Source of the DNA: Leifsonia sp. ALI-44-B
Lineage (GTDB): Bacteria > Actinomycetota > Actinomycetes > Actinomycetales > Microbacteriaceae
Length of the DNA: 64,000 nt
NCBI RefSeq assembly: GCF_001984125.1
Contig: NZ_MTQL01000007.1
Coordinates: 434,001-498,000, forward strand
Direction: 5' to 3'
Under the pieces are notes generated by a model. The model had not been told where the DNA came from, did not search any database, and was given only the letters and a program-made list of their open reading frames with translations. The position numbers and the translations under genes are program-made. Positions 25,378 to 32,762 of the stretch are shown here, piece by piece. Position 1 is the first letter of the stretch; each line of letters begins with the position of its first letter.

Positions 25378-26670
25378 CTATTTCTGCGTGTAGCCGCCGT
25401 TGGACTTGATGTTGCCGTCGATGGCCTTGACCGCCTTGTCGAGCGTGGCCTGGGGATCGCCGCCGTTCAGGATGTCCTGCGTGGCCTTCGTGAACTCGCT
25501 CGAGATGAACGGGTAGGCGGGGGTTTCAGGGCGCAGCTCGGCGAACTGCTTCGAGAATTCGCGGAACAGGGCGAGGTCGCCGCCCTCCTCGAATCCGGGC
25601 ACGAGGGCCGCGGCGGCATCCGTCGCGGGGATGGTGGCCGTGGCCTTGGCGACGTCGGCGATGTTCTCGGGCGACAGGGAGAAGGACAGGTAGTCCATGG
25701 CGGCCTCGGGGTCGGCGCAGCCGGAGGTCACGCCCCACTGCCACGAACCGCCGCCGATCTTCACGCCCTCGCCCAGGTCGGGCAGAGGCAGCACCGAGAG
25801 GTCGTCGCCGAGCGCGGTGGACAGCTTGCCCGCGGCCCAGCTGCCGCCGAGCATGATGGCGCTCACGTTGTTCTCGAGGTCGAGGGCCGCGTCGGCGCCG
25901 CTCTTCGGGGCCACGTAGCCGTCGGTCACGAGGCTTTGCATCCACTCGGCCCATTCGACGGCTTTCTTGCCGTTGAGGGCGCCGTCGGCGCTCTGCATGT
26001 CGTCGCGGTTGATGAGGTCACCGCCGAAGGACTGCAGCAGGGGCGAGTAGGCGTAGGGGTACCACTCGCCCACGTCGGCCGTGCCGAGGTCGAGCGGTTT
26101 GTCCCACGTGCCGTCGGCCTTCAAGGCCTTGAGGGCGGCGTCGAATTCGTCCTTCGTCCAGGGTTCGTCGATCGTGGCCACGCGGATGCCGGCCTTCTCG
26201 AGCACCGACGTGCGGGCGAACAGGGCCAGGGCCACGTCGTAGTAGCCGACCGAGTAGGTGTCGCCGTTCCACTTTCCGAGCGTGCTGGGCAGGTTCTCGT
26301 CGAGGTCGACGCTGAGGTCGAGGGGCGTCAGGTATTTCGCCCACGCCCAGTTCGGCACGTTCGGGCCGTCGATGTCGACGATGCACGGCAGCTTGCCCGA
26401 CGCGGCGGCCGCCACGACCGAGTCGTTGTAGGAGGACTGCGGGAAGGCTTGCACCTTGACGGTCGTCTTGTCCTGGCTGGCGTTGTACTTGTCGACCACG
26501 GCCTGCACGGCCGCGAGCTCCTCGGTGTTGCCACCGTTGTGGGTCCACAGCGTGAGTTCGCCGTTCTTGCCGTCGGTGCCCGTGCCGGCACTCGCGCAGC
26601 CGGCGAGCGATGCCACGAGACTGGCGGCGAGTACACTCGCTACGATCAGGCGCTTCTTTGCGTGTCGCAT
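25378..26670 (-). CDS. Sugar ABC transporter substrate-binding lipoprotein, fructan operon
   Basis: A 430-residue solute-binding protein. The basic start MRHAKKRL leads into a lipoprotein signal with lipobox LAGC, and the mature part begins with a typical GELTLWTHNGG strand. ATG at 26670 has AAGGAAAC before it; an ATG 18 bases earlier is possible but lacks a ribosome site. In-frame sequence far upstream overlaps the LacI gene and is not coding. It should capture fructo-oligosaccharide or sucrose at the cell surface and hand it to the two permeases; substrate is inferred from the surrounding hydrolases and kinase. Confidence 0.92.
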   Translation of the reverse strand: MRHAKKRLIVASVLAASLVASLAGCASAGTGTDGKNGELTLWTHNGGNTEELAAVQAVVDKYNASQDKTTVKVQAFPQSSYNDSVVAAAASGKLPCIVDIDGPNVPNWAWAKYLTPLDLSVDLDENLPSTLGKWNGDTYSVGYYDVALALFARTSVLEKAGIRVATIDEPWTKDEFDAALKALKADGTWDKPLDLGTADVGEWYPYAYSPLLQSFGGDLINRDDMQSADGALNGKKAVEWAEWMQSLVTDGYVAPKSGADAALDLENNVSAIMLGGSWAAGKLSTALGDDLSVLPLPDLGEGVKIGGGSWQWGVTSGCADPEAAMDYLSFSLSPENIADVAKATATIPATDAAAALVPGFEEGGDLALFREFSKQFAELRPETPAYPFISSEFTKATQDILNGGDPQATLDKAVKAIDGNIKSNGGYTQK

Positions 26671-26770
26671 TCTTGTTTCCTTCTTCATCGTTGGGGTGGG
26701 ATGCTCGTCGGCGCAGCGCCGATCACCGCGACCGTTGCAGCGGTCGAGGGGTCTGGCGGTCCGTCGTCGC

Positions 26771-27802
26771 CTAGTGCGGCGGCGGACCGACCGACTGCCG
26801 CGTGACGAGCGGGCAATGCATGCGGATCTGTTGGGGAGCGGGCGCTTCGTCGTCGTCGCCGTCGGCCTGGAGTTCGAGCGCGAGGCGTTCGATGGCCCAC
26901 TGCCCCATCTCGTAGTGCGGCAGGGCGACCGAGTCGAGCCCGGGGAGCATCGCGTCGGCGAGGATCTCGAAGTTGTCGATGCTGACGATCGAGAGATCGT
27001 CCGGAATGCGCAGACCTCTCGTCTGGGCGGCCTGGTAAGCGCCCATGGCGATGCGGTCGTTGAAGCAGAACAGCGCTGTGGGCCGGTCGCTTCGGTCGAG
27101 CAGGAGGGCCGCGGCGGCGCGCGCCGACGCGGTAGTCGAATCACTCGCGGTGATGAGCGTCTCGTCGACCTCGAGGCCGTGCGCCCGGAGCGTGGCACGA
27201 TAGCCGTCGAGGCGGCCGCGCGTGGCCGGGATGTCGTCGACATTCGACAGGTAGCCGATGCGCCGGTGCCCGGCGGCGATGAGGTGTTCGACGGCCGTGC
27301 GGGCCGCGCCCTCTTCGTCGGGCACGACGCTCGAGATGTGGTCGTTCCCGGTTGATGCATCGAGCAAGACGGTGGGCACGCCGGCCAGAGCCTCGGGCAC
27401 CGCGACGGTCTGGTGGTACATGCGGGCATAGATGATGCCGTCGACGCGGTGCTGCAGCAGGGCCTCGATGCTGCGGCCCTCGAAGCGCGGGTCGGCGCTC
27501 GTGTTCACGATCATGAGCACCCAGTCGTTCTTCGCGGCGGCCTCTTGGGCCCCGAGCAGCACGCGTCCGGCATACGGAGTCGTCGAAATTTCGTCACTCA
27601 CGAAGCCGATGATCTGGGAGCGCTTGCTGCGCAGGCCGCTCGCGAGCCGGTTGGGCGCGTAGTTGAGGTCGGCGGCCACGGAGCGAACCCGCTCGCGGGT
27701 GGCGTCGCTCAGCTGGCCGGCTCCGCTCAGGGCATGGGAGACGGTGGTGAGGGAAACGCCCGCGGCTGCCGCGACGTCTCTGATTCCCACTCGTTTGCTC
27801 AT
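26771..27802 (-). CDS. LacI-family regulator of the fructan operon
   Basis: A 343-residue repressor. Residues 1-55 are the LacI HTH and hinge (GIRDVAAAAGVSLTTVSHAL, then NYAPNRLASGLRSKRS), followed by a periplasmic-binding-like sugar domain with IVSIDNFEI and a DSTTASARAAAALLL stretch. It is first in the minus-strand operon, 100 bases upstream of the binding-protein gene. Two AAACGTTT-type sites lie within 60 bases upstream of its own start, so it probably represses itself and the whole operon until a fructose-containing sugar binds. Confidence 0.93.
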   Translation of the reverse strand: MSKRVGIRDVAAAAGVSLTTVSHALSGAGQLSDATRERVRSVAADLNYAPNRLASGLRSKRSQIIGFVSDEISTTPYAGRVLLGAQEAAAKNDWVLMIVNTSADPRFEGRSIEALLQHRVDGIIYARMYHQTVAVPEALAGVPTVLLDASTGNDHISSVVPDEEGAARTAVEHLIAAGHRRIGYLSNVDDIPATRGRLDGYRATLRAHGLEVDETLITASDSTTASARAAAALLLDRSDRPTALFCFNDRIAMGAYQAAQTRGLRIPDDLSIVSIDNFEILADAMLPGLDSVALPHYEMGQWAIERLALELQADGDDDEAPAPQQIRMHCPLVTRQSVGPPPH

Positions 27803-27819
27803 CGTTGAACTTCTCTCCC

Positions 27820-27862
27820 AAAACGTTTTTGTTCCGTCGGAGGTGACTCTACATAAACGTTT
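27820..27862. promoter_or_regulatory. LacI-type operators upstream of the fructan operon
   Basis: AAAACGTTTT (27820-27829) and AAACGTTT (27855-27862) are palindromes with the central CG step usual for LacI-family sites. Centres are 34 bases apart, upstream of the LacI gene. They most likely flank or cover the operon promoter. Confidence 0.75.
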
Positions 27863-27904
27863 TTGTCCGTGTCAAGAAAAATCCCTCGTGATGGATGTCT
27901 GACT

Positions 27905-27916
27905 GCAAGCGTTTGC
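27905..27916. promoter_or_regulatory. Third LacI-type site, in the divergent promoter region
   Basis: GCAAGCGTTTGC is a near-perfect CG-centred palindrome (one mismatched pair), like LacI/catabolite sites. It is about 150 bases before the gene at 28056 and 100 bases from the LacI start. It differs in sequence from the two sites nearer the LacI gene, so another LacI-family protein may bind it. Confidence 0.4.
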
Positions 27917-28055
27917 GGGTTTGCATGTGGCACAGATGCGTAGCGTGCACATGCATTAACCGCAAGGGCCACCCCTCGAATAGGTGACAGCGCCCTCCCT
28001 GAAATACATTCGAAGAACAGCAGACCAGAACACCGAAGTGATGGGAGAAAAGCAC

Positions 28056-28307
28056 ATGAGTTTGGCCATTGAAGAGACGTTCGCCCTGCCGGCGCACCCC
28101 TCACTCGGCGGAGACGATGTCGTCGTCTCGCTGGTGTCCTCCACGCGCTACTCGATCGCCAAGGACGGCGAAACCGTCGGCTTCGTGGATGTCGAGGGCC
28201 CCGTGTTCGTCGCCCTCTCCGGTCTCGTCTACCCCTGGGCAGAAGAGATCTCGCAGCACCGCTCGCTGCTCGTCGCCATCCGCGCCGTGGTGCTCGCCGC
28301 ATCCTGA
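28056..28307 (+). CDS. Small unknown protein
   Basis: An 83-residue soluble protein, not recognised. It reads as a small alpha/beta domain with strands DDVVVSLVSSTRYSIAKDG and TVGFVDVEGPVFVALSG and a C-terminal helix. GGGAGAAA precedes the ATG by a few bases, and a strong intrinsic terminator lies 31 bases after the stop, so it forms a single-gene unit. It is divergent from the LacI gene, with a LacI-type site between. Confidence 0.7.
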   Translation: MSLAIEETFALPAHPSLGGDDVVVSLVSSTRYSIAKDGETVGFVDVEGPVFVALSGLVYPWAEEISQHRSLLVAIRAVVLAAS

Positions 28308-28338
28308 CGCCCGGCGCTTTTTCGCCAGCGACACCCCG

Positions 28339-28370
28339 CCCCGAACTGTTTCGACAGATCGGGGTTTTTT
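28339..28370 (+). terminator. Intrinsic terminator after the small gene
   Basis: CCCCGA/TCGGGG plus CTGT/ACAG (one A-A mismatch between) close on a TTCG tetraloop, followed by six T. The clearest rho-independent terminator in the window. Confidence 0.92.
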
Positions 28371-28465
28371 CTTGAAGGCCGCCCGTCGCCGCGACCCCCA
28401 TGCGGGGGCCATTCCCGCACCCCTCAAAAAAGACGAGGTTAGAAGCGAAAACAATGCTCGCTTAA

Positions 28466-28605
28466 GAAACAAACCATGCGCTAGGTTCTTGGGTGGGCGC
28501 GGTGTCGCGCTCCTTGCAATCACCACACGTTTCCCGCCGACCGCATCCGGCCGACGGGTTCGTCATGTCTTCGGCGCCGAAGAGGCGTCGTCTAGGGGGA
28601 CCTTC
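28466..28605 (+). promoter_or_regulatory. Leader of first LPXTG gene, similar to that of the second
   Basis: Shared words with the leader at 29977: GAAACAAACC, then GCGCTAGGTTC, then TGGGCGCGGTG, then GTTCGTCATGTC and finally AGGGGGA as ribosome site. The distance from GCGCTAGGTTC to the start codon is 117 bases here and 114 in the other copy. The first two words may be promoter elements; the rest is transcribed leader. Confidence 0.5.
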
Positions 28606-29838
28606 GTGAAGAAAAACACTTGGCAGAAAGTGCTGGCCGTTCCGGCCACGCTCTCGATCGGCCTCGGCGGCGCCCTGCTCGCCGTCGCGCCCGCCCACGC
28701 CGTCGTGATCGACGGCACTTCGAACACCGCAGAGGTCGCTCCGACCGACGTGCCCACGCCGGCCGTGACCGAGACCCCGGCTCCCGCCGAGACCTCGGCT
28801 CCGACCGAGACGCCGGCTCCCGTCGAGTCCGCCGCGCCCACCGAGACGCCCGCTCCCACCGAGACCCAGGCTCCTGTCGAGTCGAGTGCAGACGATTCCG
28901 CAGCTGAAGAGCCCGTCGTCGGTCTGCTGCCCACGCCCGTCGTGCAGACGCCCACCACCGGTGCCGCCCTCCAGGGCCCGAAGGTCACCGCGACCGGAAC
29001 CGGCACCGCCGGCAACTACGTGCTCGTCGAGGCCATGACCGCCGAAGAGTTCGCCGCCCTGCCCAAGCCCACCTCGCGCGCCGCGGCCCCCGTCGACCCC
29101 GACCCCTACTTCGGTGGTTCGCTGGTTCGTGCCGACGGCACCTGGACCTTCAGCACGAAGGTCCTCACGTCCGGCGACTACATCCTCGTCGCCGTCGAGT
29201 ACTCGGTCGACGCCAATGGCGCCATCACGGGCGCATCGGTCCCGACCAGCGGCACCCCCGTCTCGGTGACCGTCGCCGCCCCCGCCGCCCCGGTCGTCAC
29301 CGCCCCCACCGCCGGTGAGGTCGTCCGCGCCAAGAACGTCACGATCTCGGGAACCGGCAAGCCCGGCGCCAACGTCGCCGTGTTCGTCGCCACGCCGAGC
29401 TACTTCGATCAGTACGTCGCCGAACAGCTCGCGCTGCTCGAGGACCCCGCCGCAGCTCCCGCTGCCGGCGCCCGCGTGCAGGCCCTGGCCGCCGAGCCCG
29501 AGCCGAGCAACCCCGAAGACCCGATCATCGTCGACGCCGCCGGCAACTGGACCGTCGTGCTGCCCCTCGAGATCGGCGCCTACCGCGTCGGTGCCGTTCA
29601 GGCCGCTAACGACGACACCGCGCTCGGCCTGTCCGAGCTGTCGGCCACGGTCGACTTCAGCGTCGCCGCCGTGCTGCCCGCACCCGTCGCCCTGCCCGGC
29701 ACCTCCCCCGCCGGCAACGGCACCCTGCCCGAGACCGGCTCCGACGCCGGAATCATCGCCGGCATGGGTGCCCTGCTCGTCCTCGGTGGCGGCGCACTGT
29801 TGTTCGCCCGCCGTCGCATGACCGCCAGCGCCGAATAA
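28606..29838 (+). CDS. LPXTG cell-wall-anchored surface protein (copy 1)
   Basis: A 410-residue surface protein. Residues 1-33 are a Sec signal (ending APAHA), 45-100 a Pro/Thr/Glu stalk of TETPAPTET type, 110-240 and 245-370 two beta-sandwich, Ig-like domains, then a linker PAPVALPGTSPAGNGT and a sorting signal: LPETG, a hydrophobic helix, and an RRR tail. A housekeeping sortase (not in the window) would link it to peptidoglycan. The second Ig-like domain contains a 40-residue loop starting TPSYFDQYVAEQLAL that is unusual and shared with copy 2. GTG at 28606 follows AGGGGGA. Longer in-frame reading upstream is leader. Likely binds or shapes the surface; ligand unknown. Confidence 0.87.
   Translation: MKKNTWQKVLAVPATLSIGLGGALLAVAPAHAVVIDGTSNTAEVAPTDVPTPAVTETPAPAETSAPTETPAPVESAAPTETPAPTETQAPVESSADDSAAEEPVVGLLPTPVVQTPTTGAALQGPKVTATGTGTAGNYVLVEAMTAEEFAALPKPTSRAAAPVDPDPYFGGSLVRADGTWTFSTKVLTSGDYILVAVEYSVDANGAITGASVPTSGTPVSVTVAAPAAPVVTAPTAGEVVRAKNVTISGTGKPGANVAVFVATPSYFDQYVAEQLALLEDPAAAPAAGARVQALAAEPEPSNPEDPIIVDAAGNWTVVLPLEIGAYRVGAVQAANDDTALGLSELSATVDFSVAAVLPAPVALPGTSPAGNGTLPETGSDAGIIAGMGALLVLGGGALLFARRRMTASAE
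29641..29838 (+). repeat. 198-bp repeat, copy A (3' end of first LPXTG gene)
   Basis: By eye 197 of 198 bases are identical to 31176-31373; the one difference is a silent C/T in the codon after the RRRM arginines. The sequences before it differ much more, so the match is local. Confidence 0.9.
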
Positions 29839-29871
29839 CCCTCCCCAGACGGCTCGTCAGAGCCACCGCTC

Positions 29872-29906
29872 ACAGCCCCGCGCAACCCCAAACTGCGCGG
29901 GGCTGT
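29872..29906 (+). terminator. Terminator-like hairpin after first LPXTG gene
   Basis: CAGCCCCGCGCA and TGCGCGGGGCTG form a 12-bp perfect stem with a 9-base loop, then TGTTG. It separates the two paralogous genes, which therefore probably have separate promoters. Confidence 0.8.
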
Positions 29907-29976
29907 GTTGCGCCCGGGCGCACCGCGAGCGGGCGTCCCAAATCGTTATCTGAGAAGCAAATATTCACTCACTTTC

Positions 29977-30113
29977 GAAACAAACCGCGCGCTAGGTTCA
30001 GGATGGGCGCGGTGAAGCGCCCCATCGAAATCGCACGCGAACCCGCCCGCCGTCATGGCCGACGAGTTCGTCATGTCCTTGACGCCGATGTCGCGTCGAG
30101 TAGGGGGAAAAAC
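29977..30113 (+). promoter_or_regulatory. Leader of second LPXTG gene
   Basis: Carries the same ordered words as the leader at 28466 (GAAACAAACC, GCGCTAGGTTC, TGGGCGCGGTG, GTTCGTCATGTC, AGGGGGA). The segments between the words differ, so these words may be under constraint or simply remain from the duplication. Confidence 0.5.
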
Positions 30114-31373
30114 GTGAAGAACAAGACCTGGCAGAAGGTGCTGGCCGTTCCGGCCGCCCTGTCCATCGGCCTCGGCGGCGCACTGCTGACCATCGCACCG
30201 GCTCACGCCGTCGGAACGCCCGATGCGCCCGCGACCAGCGAGACAGCCGCGCCCACCGCGCCTGCGACCGACAGCCCGACGGCGGAGCCGACGAGCACGC
30301 CCGCCCCCACGGCCGAACCCACGACGGAGCCCGCTCAGGAGCCCGTCGCCGAGACGCCGACCCCCGCGCCGATCACCTCGCCTCTCGCAGCGCCTACGCC
30401 CGGTGCCCCCGAGAGCGCCATCGCCCCTCTGGCAGTGATCCCCCAGACGCTCGCGCTGCCTGTCGTCGCCTCGCCCGCCAACGGTTCGAGCGTTCCCGGA
30501 GACTCCGTCACCATCACGGGCACGGCCGCCGAAGGTGACTTCATCTTCATCCTGATGTCCAGCCCCGAGCAATACGACGACGTCGCGACGGCCGACCCGG
30601 CCACTATCGCGGGGTATCTCGCCAACGACGAAGACGCCGTCCCGATCGTGGATGGGCGCTGGAGTTACACCTTCCCGTCGCCGATGCGCGGAGACATCAA
30701 GGTCGGCGGGTTCGCTTATACCGTCGACGCCTCGGGCACTGTGACCGCGACGTCGGACTGGGCAGTCCCATCGACCTTCATTGCCACCGGATCCCCGATC
30801 GTCGGCGTGACCGACGCTCCGGTCGTGACGACTCCCACCGCCGGTGAAGTTGTTCGTGCACAGAACGTCACGATCTCGGGAACCGGTCGCCCCGGTGCCA
30901 ACGTCGCCGTGTTCGTCGCCACGCCGAGCTACTTCGACCAGTACGTCGCCGAACAGCTCGCACTGATCGAGGGCGCATTGGGCTCCACCGACCCCGCGGC
31001 CGGCGCCCGCGTGCAGGCCCTGGCCGCCGAACCCGAGCCGAGCAACCCCGAAGACCCGATCATCGTCGACGAGAACGGTAACTGGAGCGTCGTGCTGCCC
31101 CTCGAGATCGGCGCCTACCGCGTCGGTGCCATGCAGGTCTTGAACACCCCGACCTTCATCGGCATCTCGGAAGTATCGGCCACGGTCGACTTCAGCGTCG
31201 CCGCCGTGCTGCCCGCACCCGTCGCCCTGCCCGGCACCTCCCCCGCCGGCAACGGCACCCTGCCCGAGACCGGCTCCGACGCCGGAATCATCGCCGGCAT
31301 GGGTGCCCTGCTCGTCCTCGGTGGCGGCGCACTGTTGTTCGCCCGCCGTCGCATGACTGCCAGCGCCGAATAA
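30114..31373 (+). CDS. LPXTG cell-wall-anchored surface protein (copy 2)
   Basis: A 419-residue paralogue of the preceding gene: signal peptide with the same WQKVLAVPA core, a Pro/Thr-rich stalk, two Ig-like domains, and the identical sorting signal LPETG plus helix and RRR tail. The first Ig-like domain differs strongly from copy 1 (VASPANGSSVPGDSVTITG, FIFILMSSPEQYDDV), while the second, with TPSYFDQYVAEQLAL, is close to it. The acidic/hydrophobic loop is thus present in both domains in related form. GTG at 30114 follows AGGGGGA. Exported and sortase-anchored; binding partner unknown. Divergent N-terminal domain with constant anchor suggests diversification of the exposed part. Confidence 0.87.
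   Translation: MKNKTWQKVLAVPAALSIGLGGALLTIAPAHAVGTPDAPATSETAAPTAPATDSPTAEPTSTPAPTAEPTTEPAQEPVAETPTPAPITSPLAAPTPGAPESAIAPLAVIPQTLALPVVASPANGSSVPGDSVTITGTAAEGDFIFILMSSPEQYDDVATADPATIAGYLANDEDAVPIVDGRWSYTFPSPMRGDIKVGGFAYTVDASGTVTATSDWAVPSTFIATGSPIVGVTDAPVVTTPTAGEVVRAQNVTISGTGRPGANVAVFVATPSYFDQYVAEQLALIEGALGSTDPAAGARVQALAAEPEPSNPEDPIIVDENGNWSVVLPLEIGAYRVGAMQVLNTPTFIGISEVSATVDFSVAAVLPAPVALPGTSPAGNGTLPETGSDAGIIAGMGALLVLGGGALLFARRRMTASAE
31176..31373 (+). repeat. 198-bp repeat, copy B (3' end of second LPXTG gene)
   Basis: Partner of 29641-29838, offset 1535 bases. Ends exactly at the stop codon, after which the flanks diverge. Confidence 0.9.
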
Positions 31374-31422
31374 CACACCGCCGGGTTCACTCCCAGCACA
31401 GCACAGCACAACACAGCACAAC

Positions 31423-31460
31423 ACAAAGCCCCGCGCGATTCCGTATGCGCGGGGCTTTGT
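31423..31460. terminator. Bidirectional terminator between LPXTG and TetR genes
   Basis: ACAAAGCCCCGCGC and GCGCGGGGCTTTGT form a 14-bp perfect stem with a 10-base loop. Both arms end in T/A runs, so it can serve the plus-strand LPXTG gene and the convergent TetR gene. A short CAGCA-type repeat precedes it (31396-31424). Confidence 0.88.
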
Positions 31461-31476
31461 CGTGCCGGGGCGCAGA

Positions 31477-32082
31477 TTAGTGGCCGGTCTCGCCCGGGAG
31501 ACGGTCGAGGTAGTCAGAGAGGATGCGCGAAGCATCCGTGCCGCCGTCGTGCGGGTCGGCGGCGAGGAGGTGGAGCGCGAGGCCGTCGACGAGGGCGTGC
31601 AGGGCGGCGGATTCGCGGTCGAGGTCGAGGCTGGCGGCATCCAGATCGCCCGCCCGCATCAGGCGCTCGAGGAAGACCCGGCAGGCCGCGCGTGTATCGG
31701 CCAGGATCTGGTCATAGGCGGGACGGAGGGCCGAGGAGGTCAGGGCGAGCGAGCCCATGGCGTGGTAGACCTCCATTTCGACGCGACGGTCGGCGTCGAG
31801 GGGCAGCAGCTGCATGAGGCAGGCCTCGGCCGTGGCGCGCGGCGTGGGGCCGGGCTCGAGGGCGAGGATGCGATCACGGGCCCGGCGCTGCACGAGCTGC
31901 AGCGAGAAGATGAGCAACGAGTCCTGTGTCGGGAATGACCGGCGCAGTGAACCCGTGGCCAGACCGGCCTCGGCGGCGACGTTGCGCACCGAGATCTTGG
32001 TGATGCCGTCGCGCAGCAGAACGCGCCAGGCAGCTTCGGCGACCTCGATCTCGCGGGCGTCGTGGTCGATCAACTTGGGCAT
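31477..32082 (-). CDS. TetR-family transcriptional regulator
   Basis: A 201-residue regulator. HTH at residues 8-55 (VAEAAWRVLLRDGITKISV, then GLATGSLRRSFPTQDSLL), then a helical ligand domain like the BetI/TetR_C_6 type (QLVQRRARDRILALE). Divergent from the membrane protein gene at 32150, with 67 bases between starts holding a dyad, so it likely represses that gene and itself. Ligand unknown. Confidence 0.9.
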   Translation of the reverse strand: MPKLIDHDAREIEVAEAAWRVLLRDGITKISVRNVAAEAGLATGSLRRSFPTQDSLLIFSLQLVQRRARDRILALEPGPTPRATAEACLMQLLPLDADRRVEMEVYHAMGSLALTSSALRPAYDQILADTRAACRVFLERLMRAGDLDAASLDLDRESAALHALVDGLALHLLAADPHDGGTDASRILSDYLDRLPGETGH

Positions 32083-32089
32083 GGTCCGA

Positions 32090-32137
32090 GTTTATACAGT
32101 CGTGCTAGCATCGCTTTGTTAGTACAATCGTGTAAAC
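32090..32137. promoter_or_regulatory. Operator-like dyad between TetR and membrane protein genes
   Basis: GTTTATACAGTCGTGCT (from 32090) and AGTACAATCGTGTAAAC (to 32137) are imperfect inverted copies, matching at 12 of 17 positions by eye, in a 67-base divergent gap. This is consistent with a TetR operator or two sites overlapping the promoters. Confidence 0.6.
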
Positions 32138-32149
32138 AAGGAGGGGTGC

Positions 32150-32707
32150 ATGATCCTCGGCATCATCGTGGCGTGCGAGATCGGCTTCTGGGTGGCGATC
32201 GGGGCGGGGCTCGCGGCCCGCTACCTGCTCAAGGCGCCGCGCCTGGGCGTCGTACTGCTGGCGCTCGCACCCGTCATCGACCTGGTTTTGCTCATCGCCA
32301 CGGGCCTGCACCTCAAAAGCGGAGCGAATGCATCCTGGGAGCACGGCCTCGCCGCCGTCTACATCGGGTTCTCGGTCGCCTACGGTCACCGCCTCATCGC
32401 CTGGGCCGACGCGCGTTTCGCCAGACGGTTCGCGGGCGGCAGCATCCCGGCGCCGCTCACCGGCCGGGCCTACACGCGCAAATGCTGGGGGGATGTCGCG
32501 CGCACCCTGCTCGGAGTCGCCATCGCCGCGGGCATCCTGCTCGGCCTCACGTGGTGGGTGGGCGACGCCGCGCGCACGGCCGAGCTGCAGAACTGGTTCG
32601 GCATCCTGCTCATCGTGATCGGCATCGACACGGTGTGGGCGGTCAGTTACACCCTGTGGCCGAAGAAGTCCAAGGCAGCACAAGTCGCTGGTGCCACACA
32701 ACGCTGA
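32150..32707 (+). CDS. Membrane protein, probable TetR target
   Basis: A 185-residue protein with about five membrane helices and a short polar loop in the middle (ADARFARRFAGGSIP). The C-terminal tail is basic. AAGGAGGGG just before the ATG is a strong ribosome site. Paired divergently with the TetR gene at 31477, an arrangement typical of small transport or membrane-stress proteins; no transporter signature is seen. Function unknown. Confidence 0.8.
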   Translation: MILGIIVACEIGFWVAIGAGLAARYLLKAPRLGVVLLALAPVIDLVLLIATGLHLKSGANASWEHGLAAVYIGFSVAYGHRLIAWADARFARRFAGGSIPAPLTGRAYTRKCWGDVARTLLGVAIAAGILLGLTWWVGDAARTAELQNWFGILLIVIGIDTVWAVSYTLWPKKSKAAQVAGATQR

Positions 32708-32762
32708 CGCGCCAGAATAGAGGTGGCACCGATGAGCGGATGCCGCCACGAGGGGAATCAGC

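Noticed and set aside
26671-27429. N-terminal extension of the fructan binding protein
   Set aside because: Overlaps the LacI gene, Arg/Pro/Ser-rich; the true signal peptide starts at 26670.
28069-28605. N-terminal extension of the first LPXTG protein
   Set aside because: Crosses another gene and its terminator; signal peptide and ribosome site fix the start at 28606.
28466-28605. c-di-GMP or other known riboswitch
   Set aside because: Checked by eye for known core words of c-di-GMP, c-di-AMP, SAM, TPP and cobalamin switches; none fits well.
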